Source of the DNA: Acidobacteriota bacterium
GTDB taxonomy: Bacteria; Acidobacteriota; Terriglobia; UBA7540
Reading direction: 5' to 3'
Length of the DNA stretch: 64,000 nt
Assembly: GCA_021787735.1 (NCBI GenBank)
Contig: JAJYLL010000008.1
Coordinates: 18,444-82,443 of the forward strand
The position numbers and the translations under genes were made by a program. Numbering within the stretch: position 1 is the stretch's first letter; each line of letters opens with the position of its first letter. Under the pieces are notes generated by a model. The model searched no databases. It saw only the letters and a program-made list of their open reading frames with translations, and had not been told where the DNA came from. Shown piece after piece: positions 34,977-44,069 of this stretch.

Positions 34977-36335
34977 ATGGCAGAACTAGACATGGAACAG
35001 ACTGCAAAAGACCTGGTGGACAAAGCAACTGCCGCCGGCGCCTCGGCCGCTGATGTGGTGGTGCTGGAAGGCGAAGAGTTTTCTACGACGCTGCGGCTGG
35101 GCAAGATCGAGAAGCTGAAGGAAGCGGCGTCCAAAGGGCTCGGCCTGCGCGTCTTTATCGGCACGCGGAGCGCTTCCGCCTTTTCCAGCGATTTTTCTTC
35201 GTCGTCGCTTGAAAAGCTGGTGCAGAGGACGCTCGAAATGGCCCGCGAGACTTCCGAGGACCCGGCGAATTCCCTTCCCGATCCAGCCCTGCTGGGCCGC
35301 TACGAAGGCGACCTGCAACTCTACTGCCCCGACATCGCCGCGCTCCCCACTGAGGAGCGCATCGCCTGGGCGCGGCGCGCGGAAGAAGCGGCCATGGCCG
35401 CGGACGTGCGCATACGGAATTCCGAGGGCTCGTGGTATGAATCGAACGTGGGGACCAAGGTTTACGCAAGCTCCGCGGGATTCGTCGGCAGCTACCGAGG
35501 TTCTTACTGCTCGGTAGCGGTTTCGCCCATTGCGCAGGCCGAGCCCGGCGACAGCATGGAACGCGACTATTGGTATTCGGTAGCTCGAAGCGTGGCGGCA
35601 CTGGAACCGCCGGAAGCGGTGGGACGCAAGGCGGCGGAACGCGCCCTGCGGCGATTGGGCGCGCGCAAAGTTTCAACCCGCCAGGTGCCTGTGGTCTTTG
35701 ACCCCGAAACCGCCTCATCGCTGATCGGGCACATCTTTGGAGCCGTTCGCGGCGACGCCATCTACCGCAAAGCCAGCTTCCTGACGGACAAGCTGGGCCA
35801 GAAAGTGGCAGGCGAAAACGTTACGGTGATTGACGATGGGCTGCGGCCGGGCGGGTTTGGCTCGCGGCCGTTCGACGACGAAGGCATTCCGGCATCCAAC
35901 ACCACAGTGATCGAGTGCGGCGTTTTGAAGAACTACCTGCTGAATTCCTATGCGGCAAACAAGCTGGGCATGAAGACCACCGGCAACGCAACGCGCGGGC
36001 TGGCTGGAGCGCCCGGCGTCGGCCCCAAAAACCTTTATCTGGAACCCGGCACGGCTTCGCCGGAAGAAATCATCCGCTCAGTCAAGGACGGCTTTTATGT
36101 GACGGAATTGATCGGGTTTGGGGTGAACGTGGTGACGGGCGACTACTCGCGCGGCGCCGCCGGACTGTGGATTGAAAACGGCGAACTGGCCTATCCCGTC
36201 CACGAAGTCACCATTGCCGGCAGCCTTCAGGACATGCTGAACCACATTGAGATGATTGGCAGCGACCTGGAATTCCGGCGCAGCGTCACTGCGCCGACGT
36301 TGCGCGTGGGCGGCCTGACCGTAGCGGGCGCGTAG
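34977..36335 (+). CDS. pmbA: PmbA/TldE metalloprotease partner subunit
   Basis: 452 residues. It lacks the HExxxH zinc motif of TldD, as expected for the non-catalytic partner, and shows family blocks DVVVLEGEEFSTTLRLGKIEKLKEA (about 25-50), VVFDPETASSLIGHIFGAVRGDAIYRKASFL (about 240-270) and TRGLAGAPGVGPKNLYLEPG (about 340). With TldD it forms the active cytoplasmic protease. The distance from tldD (227 bases with repeats) is large for a heterodimer encoded in one operon, so pmbA may have its own promoter. Confidence 0.93.
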   Translation: MAELDMEQTAKDLVDKATAAGASAADVVVLEGEEFSTTLRLGKIEKLKEAASKGLGLRVFIGTRSASAFSSDFSSSSLEKLVQRTLEMARETSEDPANSLPDPALLGRYEGDLQLYCPDIAALPTEERIAWARRAEEAAMAADVRIRNSEGSWYESNVGTKVYASSAGFVGSYRGSYCSVAVSPIAQAEPGDSMERDYWYSVARSVAALEPPEAVGRKAAERALRRLGARKVSTRQVPVVFDPETASSLIGHIFGAVRGDAIYRKASFLTDKLGQKVAGENVTVIDDGLRPGGFGSRPFDDEGIPASNTTVIECGVLKNYLLNSYAANKLGMKTTGNATRGLAGAPGVGPKNLYLEPGTASPEEIIRSVKDGFYVTELIGFGVNVVTGDYSRGAAGLWIENGELAYPVHEVTIAGSLQDMLNHIEMIGSDLEFRRSVTAPTLRVGGLTVAGA

Positions 36336-36365
36336 CAACCGCTAATCGTGGCATAATACACGCGT

Positions 36366-36839
36366 ATGGACAGCGACCATCGCTTCAGTTCATCTGCAAT
36401 TCATCCGCTGGCGGGCCTAGCGGTAGCAGCGCTGGTGGCTTTCGCCGTTGCGGCCCTGGCAAGTTGCCGTGGCGCAAAGCAGGCCGTGAAGTCCGCTCCC
36501 ACGCCGGAAGAAACAGCGTACATCCAGAATATCAAACTCACGCCCGGCCGAGCGGAGGCCGCGCAGAACTTCCTGCAGCATACCGTAACCACTGTCTACG
36601 GCACGGTAACCAATAAGGGCAACAAAACCGTTCTCTATCTTGAAATCAGCCTGACGTTTTCCGACATCGAAGGGAAACCGATCGAGGAGAGAAAAGCCTA
36701 TCCTATAAGTGGCACCACTCTTCCCCTTAAACCCGGCGAGACGAGCGAGTTCCGCGTTTCGTTCGACCAGGTTCCGGTCATGTGGAACCAGGCCGTGCCC
36801 CGGATGGCGCCGGTGCGCGTGATCCTTGCCGGCGAATAA
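36366..36839 (+). CDS. Small lipoprotein with FxLYD/DUF2393-like domain
   Basis: 157 residues. A hydrophobic N-terminus ending in VAALASCRG (lipobox, Cys near residue 34) marks a lipoprotein. The rest is one beta-sandwich-like domain: TTVYGTVTNKGNKTVLYLEISLTFSDIEGKPIEE, followed by LPLKPGETSEFRVSFDQVP, the pattern of domains that describe 'N-K-G ... L-x-P-G-E' immunoglobulin-like modules. Function unknown; possibly a periplasmic binding or assembly module. It lies 30 bases after pmbA on the same strand and may be co-transcribed. Confidence 0.78.
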   Translation: MDSDHRFSSSAIHPLAGLAVAALVAFAVAALASCRGAKQAVKSAPTPEETAYIQNIKLTPGRAEAAQNFLQHTVTTVYGTVTNKGNKTVLYLEISLTFSDIEGKPIEERKAYPISGTTLPLKPGETSEFRVSFDQVPVMWNQAVPRMAPVRVILAGE

Positions 36840-36910
36840 ACAGGCTTGCCCCATTGCCTTGTATCGTTCAACCTGAATGTGTCAGGGCCTTTTCGCAGGG
36901 TCTTTCGCGC

Positions 36911-37657
36911 TCAGCGGCCCACTTCCAAGCGCGTGATCAGCGGCTCCGGCAAATCCGCCTTGCGCATCTTTTCCTGGGTCATGGCCATATCGTAAGGCGT
37001 CCGGTAGAAATCAATCTGTTTCTTCTCAGTATCAAGAATGGCAAAAGCCGCGCGCCCGTCGCCGTCGCGTGGCTGGCCGATCGAACCGGGATTGATGAGG
37101 TAACGAGCATTCTCCTGAAGTGTAATGCTGGTGGGCTCGCCGTCCTTAATGGGTGTTAGATGAACTGACTGGAGGCGCTTGTCAGCCGTTAGCACGAAGC
37201 CGCCCTGGTGGTGGCTGTGTCCGAAAAAAACCAGAGGTGCGGGATCGGACTGGAAAGCCTCCACCGCCCCCAGCGAATCAAAGATGTATTCGTCCTCGCC
37301 GATGGGCGAGCCGTGGACAATCTCGATACCATCAATCTGGATAGGGCCGTTCGGAAGGTTGCGCAGAAATTCAAAATGATCGGGAGTAAGTTGCCACTGC
37401 GTCCACTCGGCCGCCGCGCGGGCCAGGTAATTGAAGTCTTCGGCGTCGGTCAGGCCGCAGCACGCCTTGTCATGATTGCCACGCACGATCACCGCGGCAA
37501 GCGGTTGCAGGCGGTCAATCACCGCGTTGGGATCGGGCCCGTAACCCACCAGGTCTCCCAGGCACAGCACCCTGTCGTATCTGCCATCAGAAGTCGCGAG
37601 GCACTTTTCCAGTGCCTCAAGGTTCGAATGGATGTCACTCAGAATCAGGTACCGCAC
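36911..37657 (-). CDS. Metallophosphoesterase (YfcE/calcineurin-like)
   Basis: 248 residues. Metal-binding motifs in order: LSDIHSN at residues 7-13 (D-x-H), LCLGDLVGYGPDP (about 31-43, GD), VRGNHDKA (about 57-64, GNHD), IVHGSP (about 113) and FFGHSHHQGG (about 145, GHxH). This is the small cytosolic phosphoesterase group with a GYGPDPN signature, often acting on phosphodiesters or as predicted phosphatases. The substrate is unknown. It converges on the small lipoprotein gene with 71 bases between stops. The ATG is at 37657. Confidence 0.9.
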   Translation of the reverse strand: MRYLILSDIHSNLEALEKCLATSDGRYDRVLCLGDLVGYGPDPNAVIDRLQPLAAVIVRGNHDKACCGLTDAEDFNYLARAAAEWTQWQLTPDHFEFLRNLPNGPIQIDGIEIVHGSPIGEDEYIFDSLGAVEAFQSDPAPLVFFGHSHHQGGFVLTADKRLQSVHLTPIKDGEPTSITLQENARYLINPGSIGQPRDGDGRAAFAILDTEKKQIDFYRTPYDMAMTQEKMRKADLPEPLITRLEVGR

Positions 37658-37933
37658 CCAAACCTCCAGTGTTCTGATTATAACCTTTGATGTCCCTCAA
37701 TAAATCCAACCTATTTCGATGGCAGTTTCCCTGCCAGACTTGCCGTCACCCCGGTAAGCAGTGTGCTGCTGATCCCTGAACGTTCAGGTTGCGCGCGGCA
37801 AGCGGAAGGGCAGTTTGCATCGGAAGCAGGAGGCAACGCGCGAACCCAATGCTTATCCTGGCGGGAAAATACAGTTTGGCCGCCAGGGAATACTGGCACG
37901 CCATTTTTTCAAGCCCCTACATTAGGAACATTT

Positions 37934-37942
37934 TGCTATACT
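37934..37942 (+). promoter_or_regulatory. Extended -10 promoter candidate
   Basis: TGCTATACT (TG at 37934-37935, TATACT at 37937-37942), identical to the extended -10 of the tig promoter. No -35 is seen. The transcript would start near 37950 and lead into the gene at 38075. Confidence 0.4.
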
Positions 37943-37955
37943 TCGGGTTATCCAG

Positions 37956-37976
37956 CTGGTTTCGTCGCGAAACCAG
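37956..37976 (+). promoter_or_regulatory. Perfect 9-base inverted repeat in the leader of the gene at 38075
   Basis: Arms CTGGTTTCG (37956-37964) and CGAAACCAG (37968-37976) with centre TCG. It lies some 6-10 bases downstream of the predicted transcription start and 98 bases before the start codon. Either an operator palindrome or an RNA hairpin; no T tract follows. Confidence 0.6.
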
Positions 37977-38074
37977 AAAGGCGTGGCCGTTTCTTCCCTC
38001 TCATTGTCGGCCGCGGACCGACATTCCCGAGCGAATGAAACGAAAGGACCATCTGTTTTCTGGAGGTGATCGAA
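37977..38074. other. Remainder of the 417-base intergenic region 37658-38074
   Basis: Apart from the promoter candidate and the palindrome listed separately, I see no gene in 37658-38074. A GGAGGTGA ribosome site at 38062-38069 belongs to the next gene. The short open frames in this region lack ribosome sites and recognisable content. Confidence 0.5.
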
Positions 38075-38737
38075 ATGAACTTCCCTCGTAAGGCAGCCTT
38101 TCTTTGTGCATTGATCGTGGGCGTCACAGCAGGAGCCGCGGCGCAGTTCGGCCAGCAGGGACCGCGCGCGCCGCAAATCCCGACGCCCTTCACACCGGTG
38201 GTGGGTTCAGGCGCACAGTACAAAGTGGCAATGAAAGACGGTGACATGAGCTTCACCTATGCCGTGGTCGGCAAAGAAAAGGTGGACGGAAACGACGGTT
38301 ACTGGCTCGAGATCCGGTCAGAGGGCGGCAAGCTGAACGGTGAAATGGTGATGAAAGAACTCACGGTGTTGAACGGATCGCACCCGCAGATCAAGCGCAT
38401 GATCATGCAGCCTCCCGGCCAGCCCGCTATGGAAATGCCTGCGGGCATGATGGACATGATGCGGCAACACATGGCGGAAAACGGGGACGCCGCAAAAAAC
38501 AATATGGGAGAGAAGATCGGGACCGAAAGCATCACCGTCCCAGGAGGAACGTTTGAGTGCGAACACTACCGCCGGCAGGAAAACGGCAAGACCGTGGACT
38601 ATTGGATTTCCAGCAAAGTTCCGCCGTACAGCCTGGTTAAAATGACCGGCCCCGACGTTTCCATGGTCCTGGAAAAAGTCCTGGAGAACCAAACCTCTCA
38701 CATCAAGGGCGAGCCGCAGAAGATGCCGAACTTCTGA
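38075..38737 (+). CDS. Exported protein of unknown function
   Basis: 220 residues from ATG 38075, which has a near-perfect GGAGGTGA just upstream; a GTG at 38066 falls inside that site. A signal peptide (AAFLCALIVGVTAGAAAQ) is followed by a Pro-rich stretch. The body reads like a lipoprotein-carrier or DUF-type beta domain: QYKVAMKDGDMSFTYAVVGKEKVDGNDGYWLEI (about 45-78), a Met/Pro-rich segment MPAGMMDMMRQHMAENG (about 125-142), then TVPGGTFECEHYRRQENGKTVDYWISSKVPPYSLVKM. The Met-rich part might bind metal, but this is speculation. Related exported proteins are common in Acidobacteria; no function is known to me. Confidence 0.75.
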   Translation: MNFPRKAAFLCALIVGVTAGAAAQFGQQGPRAPQIPTPFTPVVGSGAQYKVAMKDGDMSFTYAVVGKEKVDGNDGYWLEIRSEGGKLNGEMVMKELTVLNGSHPQIKRMIMQPPGQPAMEMPAGMMDMMRQHMAENGDAAKNNMGEKIGTESITVPGGTFECEHYRRQENGKTVDYWISSKVPPYSLVKMTGPDVSMVLEKVLENQTSHIKGEPQKMPNF

Positions 38738-38988
38738 TCCTGCATCTTACGGTTGCATCCGGCGCTCTGCACGGGAAGCAGCGCTGGCGTCCATCCACCG
38801 TGAATTTCCCTGGTCCGCACCTGCCGAGTCGAGGTGTGCGCCAGCCGCCCGCCAAATAGGCATTGCGTTCAACTCAAGCGCAATGTATTTTACATGCTGG
38901 GGCTTCCACATCTCAAAAATCCGGGTGCGATCACACGCATCCGTCATAGCAGCCGCAGGCGATAGCGCCGGGCTGGGGAGGAAAATGT

Positions 38989-40017
38989 ATGTCAACTTCA
39001 CCGCATCCACCGACGGGTGCGCCGAACCCGGGAGTGGTTTTTGAAACCTTAATGGCCTACCAGCGGACGGCCGCGCTTAGGGCGGCGATTGAGCTTGACC
39101 TGTTCAAGGCCATTGGAGAAGGGCCTGGCGATGTTCAGTCACTGGCGAGGCAATGTTCAGCTTCTGAGCGCGGTATTCGCATTCTGTGCGATTACCTGAC
39201 GATCGTCGGCGTCATCAAGAAGGATGGCAGCAGCTACTACCACACTCCAAGCAGCGCCCTTTTCCTCGATCCGCGTTCGCCGACATGTCTGGCCGCAACG
39301 GCACGGTTTCTGGGGGATCCTCATCTCCATGAGCCCTACGAGCAACTGGCCGAGATTGTCCGGAAAGGCACGACGATACTGCCTGGGCAAGGCACAGTTG
39401 AACCGGGAAACCCCGTCTGGGTGGAGTTTGCACACAGCATGGCTCCCATGATGGCGCCCCTGGCCGCGCCGCTCGGCACCATCGTCCTAGACGGCCACAA
39501 CGGCCCCGTAAAGGTGCTCGACATTGCAGCAGGGCACGGGCTGTTCGGCATCGAAGTAGCCAAGCAGAACCCGCAGGCACACATTGTTGCGGTTGACTGG
39601 CCGGCGGTGCTGGAAGTAGCCCACGCCAATGCGCACAAGGCCGGAGTGGCCGACCGTTACACCCGGCTGCCGGGCAGCGCATTTGAGGTAGATTACGGCG
39701 GGCCCTACGACGCCGTCCTGCTCACCAATTTCCTGCACCACTTTGATGTCCCGACCTGCACCGGCCTGCTCAAGAAAGTTCACGCGGTGCTGAAACCTGG
39801 CGGGCGCGCCGCGGCGCTGGAATTTGTGCCGAATGAAGACCGCGTGTCACCGCCGATGGCTGCTTCGTTCAGCATGACCATGCTGGCCAGCACACCGGCA
39901 GGCGATGCGTATACCTTCCGCGAACTTGAATCGATGTACCGGGATGCAGGCTTCAGGAATGTTTCCGAGCATCCCATAGCCCCGTCGCCGCACACAGTGG
40001 TGGTTGGTTACAAATAG
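38989..40017 (+). CDS. SAM-dependent O-methyltransferase family protein
   Basis: 342 residues. An N-terminal winged-helix dimerisation domain (GVVFETLMAYQRTAALRAAIELDLFKAIGEG, residues 15-45, through SSALFLDP) is followed by a Rossmann-type methyltransferase domain: KVLDIAAGHGLFGIEVAKQNP (motif I, about 170), IVAVDWPAVL (motif II), YDAVLLTNFLHHFDVPT (about 240) and LKPGGRAAALEF. The plan is that of plant-type O-methyltransferases and bacterial hydroxyneurosporene methyltransferase relatives, acting on small hydroxylated substrates. GGGAGG precedes the ATG. It has no biosynthetic neighbours, so the substrate is unknown. Confidence 0.88.
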   Translation: MSTSPHPPTGAPNPGVVFETLMAYQRTAALRAAIELDLFKAIGEGPGDVQSLARQCSASERGIRILCDYLTIVGVIKKDGSSYYHTPSSALFLDPRSPTCLAATARFLGDPHLHEPYEQLAEIVRKGTTILPGQGTVEPGNPVWVEFAHSMAPMMAPLAAPLGTIVLDGHNGPVKVLDIAAGHGLFGIEVAKQNPQAHIVAVDWPAVLEVAHANAHKAGVADRYTRLPGSAFEVDYGGPYDAVLLTNFLHHFDVPTCTGLLKKVHAVLKPGGRAAALEFVPNEDRVSPPMAASFSMTMLASTPAGDAYTFRELESMYRDAGFRNVSEHPIAPSPHTVVVGYK

Positions 40018-40054
40018 GCGGGCAGCAACAAAGCAATGGCAGTCAGTGTCACTG

Positions 40055-40089
40055 AAGGGCCCGGTGCGTTGCGTGTGCGTCGGGCCCTT
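40055..40089. terminator. Hairpin after the methyltransferase gene
   Basis: Perfect 9-base arms AAGGGCCCG (40055-40063) and CGGGCCCTT (40081-40089) with a 17-base loop, 38 bases after the methyltransferase stop. No T tract, so an intrinsic terminator is doubtful; it may be a Rho-dependent stop structure or an RNA 3' end hairpin. Confidence 0.4.
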
Positions 40090-40307
40090 GCTGCGTACCC
40101 ATTCATTTGATGTCGAAACCCTCGAGTGGTACACCACTGCCGGAATTTGGCGCGTGTAGCGGCGAGTTCATCTCGCCACGTTACGGCTAAAGCTGCCCCG
40201 ACATCAAGTTGCGTATCGAACTGCCCCTCCTTGCGGCTTTTTGAGCGGATATGTTAAGTTCAATAAGTTCAAGACATCGCAGGATTTCGAGCTGATCGGG
40301 CAGGTCC

Positions 40308-40835
40308 ATGATTGCAAGTTACAAAGGCGTTGTCCCACGCGTGGCGGAATCGGCGTTTATCGCCGGGAGCGCCGATATCATCGGCGATGTCGAGATTGGT
40401 GAAAACGCCAGCATCTGGTACCAGGTGGTGCTGCGAGGCGATATCGGCCCGATCCACGTTGGATCGCACACCAACATCCAGGATGGCTCCGTGCTGCACA
40501 GCGTGACCGGTGTTCCGGTCAATGTAGGCGATTGGGTGACAGTGGGGCATCGGGTGGTGCTGCACGGGTGCACCGTTGAGGATCATTGCCTGATCGGCAT
40601 GGGCGCCATTGTGCTGAACGGGGTCCGCGTGGGCGCGGGATCGATTGTGGCCGCGGGAGCGCTGGTGCTGGAGGACACGGTAATTCCGCCGGGCAGCCTC
40701 TACGTGGGCGCGCCCGCAAAGCTGCGGCGAAAACTGAACGATGAGGACCGTGCTTTTATCGACGCCCACGCCGGCCATTACCTGGAATATAAGGACATTT
40801 ACCTGGCTGAAACCGGAAAGAAGGTCACTCCCTGA
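40308..40835 (+). CDS. Gamma-carbonic-anhydrase-like hexapeptide protein
   Basis: 175 residues of left-handed beta-helix: repeated [LIV]-G-x-x-x-x hexapeptides such as IIGDVEIGENASIWYQVVLRGDIGPIHVGSHTNIQDG. The three zinc-ligand histidines of gamma-carbonic anhydrases are kept: HTN, then GHRVVLHG (two His five residues apart). Relatives (YrdA, CaiE, PaaY) may be CO2 hydratases, thioesterases or inactive. The C-terminal helix AFIDAHAGHYLEYKDIYLA is typical. It ends 58 bases before hisS. Confidence 0.88.
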   Translation: MIASYKGVVPRVAESAFIAGSADIIGDVEIGENASIWYQVVLRGDIGPIHVGSHTNIQDGSVLHSVTGVPVNVGDWVTVGHRVVLHGCTVEDHCLIGMGAIVLNGVRVGAGSIVAAGALVLEDTVIPPGSLYVGAPAKLRRKLNDEDRAFIDAHAGHYLEYKDIYLAETGKKVTP

Positions 40836-40892
40836 CCCGGTGAGATAAACCCGGAAGAAAGCGGCCGAAAACACTTCGGGAACCAAATCAGC

Positions 40893-42206
40893 GTGTCCAA
40901 AAAGAACGAACTGATCCAATCCGTAAAAGGTACGCGCGACCTGCTGCCCGCGGACACTCCGTTGTGGCAACGCGTGGAAGATGAAGCCCGGAAAGTTTTT
41001 GAGGCTTACAACTACCGCGAAATCCGCACGCCCGTGCTGGAGCAGACGGCTCTGTTCGCCCGCAGCGTGGGTTCGGACACCGACATTGTAACCAAAGAGA
41101 TGTACACGTTCGACGACCGTGACAGCGGATCGCTGACGCTGCGCCCGGAAGCAACGGCGTCCGTGGTGCGCGCTTACATCGAGCACAGTCTCTATAATGA
41201 GCCCGGAATTCAGAAACTCTATTACTTCGGGCCCATGTTCCGCCGCGAGCGGCCGCAGAAAGGCCGCTACCGCCAGTTCTACCAGATCGGCGCGGAAGTT
41301 CTGGGCGGGGACCATCCGGCCATCGACGCCGAGGTGCTGGAAATGCTGGCGCTGCTGCTCGAACGCCTGGGCTTGAAGGAATTCAAACTGCTTGTCAACT
41401 CGGTCGGTTGCTCGAAATGCCGGCCGGAATATCTGAAGGTGTTGCGGAAGTCGCTGGATGAGGTGAAGTCCCGCCTGTGCGAAGATTGCCAGCGGCGCTC
41501 AAACACCAATCCGCTGCGCGTGCTCGATTGCAAGATTGAGGCCGACCAGCCCATCATCGAAGGGCTGCCCAAAATCATTGACCACCTGTGCCCGGAATGC
41601 CGGCAGCATTTTGATGCCGTGACCATGGAACTGAAACAGCGCGGCGTTGAGTTTGAGGTGGTTCCGCGGCTGGTGCGCGGGCTCGACTACTACACGCGCA
41701 CAACATTTGAAATCACCAGCGGCTTGTTGGGCGCGCAGAATGCGGTGCTCGGCGGCGGCCGCTACGACGGACTATCTGAAATGCTGGGCGGGCCGCCCGC
41801 GCCGGGAATCGGATTTGCCATTGGGCAGGACCGCCTGGTGTTGACCGTGGAAGCGGCCTCGTCGCTGAAGCCTGCCCAGCCGCTTGCAGCGTACATCGCC
41901 TGGATGGGCGAGGCCACGCGCGAAGCGGCCACGATGCTGGCGCGCGAACTGCGGCGCGAGAGAATTGGAACGGAAATCAGTTATCATCCCATCAAGCTGA
42001 GAAAGGCGATGGGTGCCGCCAGCAAACTTCAGGTCCGTTACGCCATTATCATCGGCGAACAGGAAGTGGAGAGCGGAAACTATCAGGTGAAAGACATGGG
42101 CACCGGCGAACAACAGAGCGTCAGCGCCGGAGAAATCGCCGGCTTTCTGAAAGAGAAGCTGCGCGAGCCCGCACCGGCCGCAAGTCCTGTGGCCGGACAA
42201 CAATGA
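40893..42206 (+). CDS. hisS: Histidyl-tRNA synthetase HisS
   Basis: 437 residues, starting at a GTG (40893). It charges tRNA-His. Class II motifs: VKGTRDLLP at residues 10-18, motif 2 region FRRERPQKGRYRQFYQIGAEV (about 112-132), the HisRS-specific LVRGLDYYTRTTFEI (about 260-275) and LGGGRYDGL (about 290), then a C-terminal anticodon-binding domain. The tail is Ala/Pro-rich. Followed 20 bases later by aspS. Confidence 0.95.
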   Translation: MSKKNELIQSVKGTRDLLPADTPLWQRVEDEARKVFEAYNYREIRTPVLEQTALFARSVGSDTDIVTKEMYTFDDRDSGSLTLRPEATASVVRAYIEHSLYNEPGIQKLYYFGPMFRRERPQKGRYRQFYQIGAEVLGGDHPAIDAEVLEMLALLLERLGLKEFKLLVNSVGCSKCRPEYLKVLRKSLDEVKSRLCEDCQRRSNTNPLRVLDCKIEADQPIIEGLPKIIDHLCPECRQHFDAVTMELKQRGVEFEVVPRLVRGLDYYTRTTFEITSGLLGAQNAVLGGGRYDGLSEMLGGPPAPGIGFAIGQDRLVLTVEAASSLKPAQPLAAYIAWMGEATREAATMLARELRRERIGTEISYHPIKLRKAMGAASKLQVRYAIIIGEQEVESGNYQVKDMGTGEQQSVSAGEIAGFLKEKLREPAPAASPVAGQQ

Positions 42207-42226
42207 TGGAAAGGTAAGGGACCACT

Positions 42227-44011
42227 TTGGCACTCGATTTACTTGGCGACCGACGAAGAACACATCATTGCGGCGAATTGCGAAAAGCTCACACCGGCCA
42301 AAAAGTTTTTCTGGCGGGCTGGGTGGCGCGGCGGCGAGACCTTGGCAACCTGATCTTTCTCGACCTGCGCGACCACACAGGCGTAGTCCAGGTGGTCGTG
42401 AACGCAGAATCGAGCCCGGAAGCGCACAAGAAGGCTGAGCTTGTTCGCTCGGAATTCGTAGTGGGAGTTGAAGGCGAAGTCGTGCTGCGCGCGCAGGGAA
42501 CCCTGAACCCCCAGATTGCGACGGGCGAAGTGGAAGTGAAGGCGAGCACGCTGCTGCTGTTGAACGAAGCCAAGACTCCTCCCTTCCCGATTGAGGATGA
42601 AACGCGCACATCTGAGGACACCCGGCTGCGTTACCGGTATCTCGACTTGCGCCGCGCCCGCATGCAGCGCAACATCCGCCTGCGCCATCAGGCCTGCATG
42701 GAAACGCGCGAGCATATGGGCGGCCACGGCTTCATCGAAATCGAAACGCCTTTTATGACGCGGTCCACGCCCGAAGGCGCGCGCGATTACCTGGTACCCA
42801 GCCGCGTCCGGCAAGGGCACTTTTATGCGCTGCCGCAGTCGCCGCAACTCTTCAAGCAGCTGTTTATGATCGCCGGCTTTGACCGTTATTTCCAGATTGT
42901 CCGCTGCTTCCGCGATGAAGACCTGCGCGCCGACCGCCAGCCGGAATTCACGCAGATCGACGTGGAGATGGCGTTCCCGACCCGCGAAGAGCTTTTTGAG
43001 ATTATCGAAGGCCTGATGCAGAAGCTGCTGTCGCTGGTGGACGTCAAAGTCGAACTTCCCTTTGCGCGACTGAGCTACGACATAGCAATGGAAAAGTACG
43101 GCTCCGACAAACCGGACTTGCGGTTCGGCCTGGAGTGGAAACGGCTTCACCTGCCCGGCGGCAAGCTGAGCGCGGTGAAAGGATTTCAGGTGACCAAGGC
43201 CCTTCGCGTTCCCGGCGCGGCCGCTCAAATTTCCCGCAGCCAGTTTGACAGGTATCAGGAAACGCTGAAGCAGATGGGGGCCGCGAATTCTGCGTATCTC
43301 ATCGTGACGGACGCCGGCATCCAGTCACGAATGAAAAATGCGTTGGGCGACGATGGGCTGCAGGCCATTGTAGCCGCAACAGAAGCCCAGGCCGGCGACC
43401 TGGTGGTCCTGCTGGGAGCCGAATTGGACTCAGTGGAAAATGTGCGGGCGCTCGACCAGGCCTCCGGCTGGCTGCGGCTGGAGCTGGCCAACAAATTTGA
43501 GTTGATCAAACCCGGCCTCTGGACCTTTGCCTGGATTGTCGATTTCCCCATGTTCGACTATGACAAGAACGAGAAGCGCTACGCGGCAATGCACCACCCG
43601 TTCACTTCTCCGCGCGAGGAAGACCTGGATAAGCTTGAATCGGACCCATCGAGCGTCAAGGCCCTTGCTTACGACCTCGTGCTGAACGGAAGCGAGATCG
43701 GCGGCGGCTCGATTCGTATGCACCGGCCTGATATCCAGAAGCGTGTTTTCCGCGTGCTCGGCCTGAGCGATGAAAAAGCGCGGGAGCGGTTTGGGTTTTT
43801 TGTAGACGCGCTGGAATACGGAGCGCCGCCCCACGGCGGCATTGCGCTGGGCGTTGACCGCATCGTCGCTCTGCTGGCCGGCGAATCGAGCATCCGCGAA
43901 GTTATCGCATTCCCCAAAACCGCCAGCGCTACCGACCTGATGTGCGAAGCCCCCGCTACCGTTGATCCGGAACAGCTCACCGAGTTGGGGCTGAAGATCG
44001 TGAAGTTTTGA
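42227..44011 (+). CDS. aspS: Aspartyl-tRNA synthetase AspS (bacterial type)
   Basis: 594 residues with a TTG start at 42227, 20 bases after hisS. It has an OB-fold anticodon domain (about 15-110, VFLAGWVARRRDLGNLIFLDLRD), class II catalytic core, motif 2 FRDEDLRADRQPEFTQID (about 225-243), the bacterial GAD insertion (about 290-420) and motif 3 GIALGVDRIVALL (about 540). Whether it is discriminating or also charges tRNA-Asn is not decided by what I can see; no gatCAB gene is here. Confidence 0.95.
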   Translation: MALDLLGDRRRTHHCGELRKAHTGQKVFLAGWVARRRDLGNLIFLDLRDHTGVVQVVVNAESSPEAHKKAELVRSEFVVGVEGEVVLRAQGTLNPQIATGEVEVKASTLLLLNEAKTPPFPIEDETRTSEDTRLRYRYLDLRRARMQRNIRLRHQACMETREHMGGHGFIEIETPFMTRSTPEGARDYLVPSRVRQGHFYALPQSPQLFKQLFMIAGFDRYFQIVRCFRDEDLRADRQPEFTQIDVEMAFPTREELFEIIEGLMQKLLSLVDVKVELPFARLSYDIAMEKYGSDKPDLRFGLEWKRLHLPGGKLSAVKGFQVTKALRVPGAAAQISRSQFDRYQETLKQMGAANSAYLIVTDAGIQSRMKNALGDDGLQAIVAATEAQAGDLVVLLGAELDSVENVRALDQASGWLRLELANKFELIKPGLWTFAWIVDFPMFDYDKNEKRYAAMHHPFTSPREEDLDKLESDPSSVKALAYDLVLNGSEIGGGSIRMHRPDIQKRVFRVLGLSDEKARERFGFFVDALEYGAPPHGGIALGVDRIVALLAGESSIREVIAFPKTASATDLMCEAPATVDPEQLTELGLKIVKF

Positions 44012-44069
44012 TTCTCAGGGGCTGGAGCCCCTGAAGCGCAGTCAAGCAACCTCAGCCAGAATTAATGTC

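Noticed and set aside
42239..43228. 329-codon open frame on the minus strand
   Set aside because: Antisense to aspS, which is certain.
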